Under the pieces are notes generated by a model. It was not told the DNA's origin. It did no database searches and saw only the letters and a program-made list of their open reading frames with translations. Made by a program: the position numbers and the translations under genes. DNA of 8,804 nucleotides from Hyphomicrobiales bacterium (GTDB lineage Bacteria; Pseudomonadota; Alphaproteobacteria; Rhizobiales; Xanthobacteraceae): positions 1 through 8,804 of the forward strand of contig PKXB01000126.1 in NCBI GenBank assembly GCA_003133345.1. Reading direction: 5' to 3'. Positions 6,509-8,804 of the stretch are shown here, in pieces. The first letter of the stretch is position 1, and each line of letters begins with the position of its first letter.

Positions 6509-8119
6509 TTACAGCTCGCGCAGCGCGTTGAACTGCGCGACGTAACCGGAGGCGTCGATCCGCACGCCGATGACGGTGGTGCGCTTGGATTGCACCGCGG
6601 CGCTGAGCGCAGCGCTCAAGGCTTGCTCGGTTTCCACCACCACGCCGTCGGCGCCGAAGGATTGCGCCAGTTTTTCCCAATCGACGCCGCCGATTTGCAC
6701 GCCGTGCAGCGGAATGCCCTTGATCTCCTGCTTGACGCGGATCAGACCGATTTCGCGGTCGTCGAGCACGACCACGATGATCGGCAGGTTTTCGCGTTGC
6801 GCGGTCTGCAATTCCGCGACCGTCATCAGGAAACCGCCGTCGCCGGTAAACGCGACCACCGGCCGATCCGGAAAAGCCATGCGCGCGGCAAGCGCGCCCG
6901 GCACCGCATAGCCCATGGAGGCGAGCCCATTCGACGTAAGGAATTCGCGCGGTCCGTAGGATTCCCACTTCTGCACGATCAGCAGCCGGCTGGCGCCGGC
7001 ATCGCATGTCGCAATGGTGTTGCGCGGCAGGATCGCGCGCGCGACTTCCATCGCGCGCTGCGGCGACAGCCCGGTGCTGGGCGTGTTGAGCGCGTCGCGG
7101 ACCTCTTGCCGGAACGCCTTGGCGGCCTTCTCGCCCCAATTCGTGCCCTCGGGCGCCCATTGCGCGAGGCCGGCCAGCAGTGCCTTCAGGTCGCCGATGA
7201 TTTCCGGATCGGCCGGCACCAGCGCATCGACGCTCGGCACCGAGGACACCGACAGCACCGGCTGCACATAGGGCCACGGCTTGGGCTGCAGTTCCACCGC
7301 GTCGAGCCCGACGGTGACGATCAGGTCGGCCTCCATCACCAGTTTGCGCTCGATCAGCCCGCCGATGATGCAGCCAGCGCGCAACACGTGATCCTCCGGG
7401 ATCACGCCCTTGCATTTGGTGGTGGTGAGCACCGGGGCGCCCAGGCGCTCGGCGAATTTGACGAATTCGGCCGAGGCGCCGCACCAGTACACGCCTAAGC
7501 CCACGATCAGGATCGGCCGTTTCGCTTTGCCGAGCATGTCGAGCGCCGGCTTGAGATCGGCGCGATCCGGGCCGGGCGTTATCCAATTCGGCATCAGCGG
7601 CGGCTCGGCGACGTAGTCGCCGGCCTCGCGCGTGGTTTCGCTCTGCGGAAATTCGAAATGCACCGGGCCAGGCGGCATCGCGGTGGCGGTACGCATGGCG
7701 CGGCGCACCTGCTGGCGCACGGTCTTGGCGTCGATCGTCGTGCTCCACTTCACGATCGGCTCATACACCGCATGCTGGTTGATGCGCTGACGCAGCCCGG
7801 TTTCATACGTGGGACGGGAATAGGAATCGGTGATCGCGATCAGCGGCGAGCGGTCGAGAAACGCGTGCGCCACGCCGTTGACCATGTTGGTGGCGCCGGG
7901 GCCGCGCGTGGACAGGCAAATGCCCGGACTGCCGGTGAGGTCGCCCCAGGTCGCGGCCAGCATGGCGCCGGCCACTTCCTGTTTCATCAGCAGAAAACGC
8001 ATCTGGCGCTGGCGCGCCGCTTCCATAAGCTCCACCGACTCGCCGCCCGGATGCCCCACAATGAAGGGCGTGCCGGCGTCCTTGAACGCCGCTACCAGCA
8101 CTTCGACGGTCGTGGCCAT
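6509..8119 (-). CDS. Thiamine-diphosphate-dependent enzyme, acetolactate-synthase-like large subunit, 536 aa
   Basis: This is a cytoplasmic ThDP enzyme that decarboxylates a 2-oxo acid and may ligate or release the aldehyde. The N-terminal PYR domain holds the catalytic Glu (E48 in KQEVAGAMLA) and the conserved STRGPGATNMVNGVAHAFLD (70-89). The central domain covers about 190-325. The C-terminal PP domain has GDG (426-428), then 24 residues, then DD (453-454) where many relatives have NN or ND. The second D is at the metal-ligand position, a variant also common in this group. The length is a little short for biosynthetic acetolactate synthase (about 560-590) and no small subunit is adjacent, so a catabolic role is more likely than branched-chain amino-acid synthesis. 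GGGAG lies about 8 nt before the ATG. It converges with the second aldolase, the stops being 6 bp apart. Confidence 0.87.
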   Translation of the reverse strand: MATTVEVLVAAFKDAGTPFIVGHPGGESVELMEAARQRQMRFLLMKQEVAGAMLAATWGDLTGSPGICLSTRGPGATNMVNGVAHAFLDRSPLIAITDSYSRPTYETGLRQRINQHAVYEPIVKWSTTIDAKTVRQQVRRAMRTATAMPPGPVHFEFPQSETTREAGDYVAEPPLMPNWITPGPDRADLKPALDMLGKAKRPILIVGLGVYWCGASAEFVKFAERLGAPVLTTTKCKGVIPEDHVLRAGCIIGGLIERKLVMEADLIVTVGLDAVELQPKPWPYVQPVLSVSSVPSVDALVPADPEIIGDLKALLAGLAQWAPEGTNWGEKAAKAFRQEVRDALNTPSTGLSPQRAMEVARAILPRNTIATCDAGASRLLIVQKWESYGPREFLTSNGLASMGYAVPGALAARMAFPDRPVVAFTGDGGFLMTVAELQTAQRENLPIIVVVLDDREIGLIRVKQEIKGIPLHGVQIGGVDWEKLAQSFGADGVVVETEQALSAALSAAVQSKRTTVIGVRIDASGYVAQFNALREL

Positions 8120-8148
8120 TGCTCATTCTCCCAGTCGGTCCAGCCGGC

Positions 8149-8184
8149 ACGATAGCAGCAATTCACCGCATGCATTACTATCGT
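8149..8184. repeat. Long-spaced inverted repeat upstream of the ThDP gene
   Basis: ACGATAG (8149-8155) and CTATCGT (8178-8184) are perfect 7-bp arms separated by 22 nt, located 30-65 nt upstream of the ThDP gene start. It could be a regulator site or a transcript hairpin; chance is not excluded. Confidence 0.3.
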
Positions 8185-8209
8185 CATCTGTCTTCGGATC
8201 GGATCAGCT

Positions 8210-8293
8210 ATGCCCGAAATCACGGTTGCCATCCTCGACAAGTTTCATCCGCACATCAAGACGGTGCCCGGCCGCAAGGTGCTGATCGCTTGA
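8210..8293 (+). CDS. Possible 27-residue orphan reading frame or gene remnant
   Basis: The ATG at 8210 opens a frame beginning MPEITVAILDKFHPHIKTVP and stopping at TGA 8291-8293. The composition is protein-like, resembling an amino-terminal beta-strand followed by a helix, and may be the N-terminal stub of a deleted gene. No good Shine-Dalgarno is seen (GGATC only). It lies just before the tRNA. I do not recognise a family. The rest of the 221-bp gap (8120-8340) shows no other gene. Confidence 0.2.
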   Translation: MPEITVAILDKFHPHIKTVPGRKVLIA

Positions 8294-8340
8294 ATGTCGG
8301 ATGGACAATTTGGCTGCGCGGCACTACTCCAAACCCGCAA

Positions 8341-8417
8341 GCGCCGGTAGCTCAGCTGGATAGAGCACCAGACTTCGAATCTGGGGGTCAGGGGTTCGAA
8401 TCCCTTCCGGCGCGCCA
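8341..8417 (+). tRNA. tRNA-Arg (anticodon TCG)
   Basis: The 77-nt sequence folds as a full cloverleaf. The acceptor stem GCGCCGG/CCGGCGC (8341-8347 with 8407-8413) is followed by discriminator G8414 and an encoded CCA (8415-8417). The D stem is GCTC/GAGC. The anticodon stem CCAGA/TCTGG holds loop CTTCGAA with anticodon TCG at 8375-8377, reading CGA arginine codons. The variable loop has 5 nt. The T arm AGGGG/CCCTT, with one G-T pair, holds loop TTCGAAT. All invariant positions look normal, so the gene is probably functional. tRNA-Arg genes are frequent integration sites for genomic islands, but no integrase is seen here. Confidence 0.95.
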
Positions 8418-8429
8418 AATTAGCCATGC

Positions 8430-8451
8430 CGGCCGGCGCGCGTGCCGGCCG
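8430..8451 (+). terminator. GC-rich hairpin after the tRNA, possible terminator or processing structure
   Basis: CGGCCGGC (8430-8437) pairs with GCCGGCCG (8444-8451), an 8-bp all-GC stem with a 6-nt loop, 12 nt after the tRNA CCA end. No T tract follows (only AATT), so it is not a classical intrinsic terminator. It may still pause transcription or mark the 3' boundary for processing. Confidence 0.35.
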
Positions 8452-8467
8452 CAATTGTGAGCGCCCA

Positions 8468-8804
8468 ATGCCCGCCAATCCAAAGATCGTCGTTCGATTT
8501 GATTTTCCCTACCATCCGGCGATGGCCGAGCGGTTTGCGCGCGAAGACGATATCGATCTGCGCACCTGCGAGCGGTCGGGCGCCGAGAATCTCGGGTGGT
8601 CCGCTCTCAACGAGGCGCATGTCTATATGATTTCGTCGGCGAAAGACGAGCTGCCGCGCCGATGGTTTGTCACCGCCGAGCTGCTGCAACGCTGCCCGAG
8701 GCTGCTCTGCGTCTCGACCAGTGGCGCCGGCTACGACACCGTCGTTGTCGAGGCCTGCAGCAAAGCCGGCGTCATCGTCGTCAATCAGACCGGCATCAAT
8801 GCGC
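8468..8804 (+). CDS. D-2-hydroxyacid dehydrogenase family protein, N-terminal part only
   Basis: The frame is open from the ATG at 8468 to the window edge (112 codons). It encodes the start of the catalytic domain of an NAD-dependent D-isomer 2-hydroxyacid dehydrogenase. CPRLLCVSTSGAGYDTVVVE (76-95) and AGVIVVNQTGINA (100-112) match the LKxIxxxGxGxDxVDxxAA...GIxVxNxPGxNA pattern of that family. The NAD-binding Rossmann domain and catalytic Arg/Glu/His lie outside the window. Family members interconvert 2-oxo acids and D-2-hydroxy acids. The ribosome site is weak (GTGAG region about 6 nt upstream), and the start is chosen because no other in-frame start lies between it and the tRNA. It may extend the organic-acid theme of the locus, though the tRNA separates it from the other genes. 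Confidence 0.8.
   Translation, partial: MPANPKIVVRFDFPYHPAMAERFAREDDIDLRTCERSGAENLGWSALNEAHVYMISSAKDELPRRWFVTAELLQRCPRLLCVSTSGAGYDTVVVEACSKAGVIVVNQTGINA

Noticed and set aside
6420..7748. 442-codon minus-strand open frame in another phase of the ThDP gene
   Set aside because: It is an Arg/Ala/Gly-rich off-frame reading of the same strand; the ThDP motifs are all in the other frame.
2872..8119. Taurine/sulfonate degradation locus (TauABC plus sulfoacetaldehyde acetyltransferase)
   Set aside because: The transporter class and a ThDP enzyme would fit, but no taurine aminotransferase/dehydrogenase, phosphotransacetylase or sulfonate monooxygenase is present, and the ThDP protein is shorter than Xsc.

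Overview
The window is high-GC and densely packed. Genes run in translationally coupled operons with strong AGGAGG-type ribosome sites, and the tRNA has its CCA end encoded. The gene content is typical of a soil or environmental proteobacterium, most likely an alphaproteobacterium of the Hyphomicrobiales (Bradyrhizobium/Xanthobacteraceae-like). That placement is inferred from style and gene content; no marker gene settles it.

Left part (1-2695, minus strand): a four-gene catabolic operon. It reads, from right to left, an AtuA/DUF1446-family protein (2695-1343), a separate 105-aa AtuA C-terminal-type protein (1346-1029), an HpcH/HpaI-family aldolase (from 1000), and the N-terminus of a metal-dependent amidohydrolase (207-1) that leaves the window. 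Two of the junctions are ATGA overlaps. The aldolase appears to have lost one base near 295, which scrambles its last ~30 residues; restoring that base gives a normal C-terminus that overlaps the amidohydrolase start.

Middle (2696-6502): a 176-bp divergent intergenic region with two short dyads, then a plus-strand operon. This encodes a complete NitT/TauT-type ABC importer (ATPase, permease, Tat-type substrate-binding protein) followed 21 bp later by a second, paralogous HpcH/HpaI-family aldolase.

Right part (6509-8804): a thiamine-diphosphate enzyme of the acetolactate-synthase-like group on the minus strand, convergent with the aldolase and only 6 bp from it. Then come a 221-bp intergenic stretch with a 27-codon orphan reading frame, a tRNA-Arg(TCG), a GC-rich hairpin, and the N-terminus of a D-2-hydroxyacid dehydrogenase that leaves the window.

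Taken together this looks like an uptake-plus-degradation locus for a small organic acid. The importer brings in the substrate. The AtuA pair, two aldolases (C-C cleavage, typically giving pyruvate or a related 2-oxo acid plus an aldehyde), a hydrolase, a ThDP carboligase/decarboxylase and a 2-hydroxyacid dehydrogenase would process it. The individual families are recognisable, but the substrate cannot be read from the sequence and the combination is the interesting part. No mobile element, CRISPR array or phage gene was seen.
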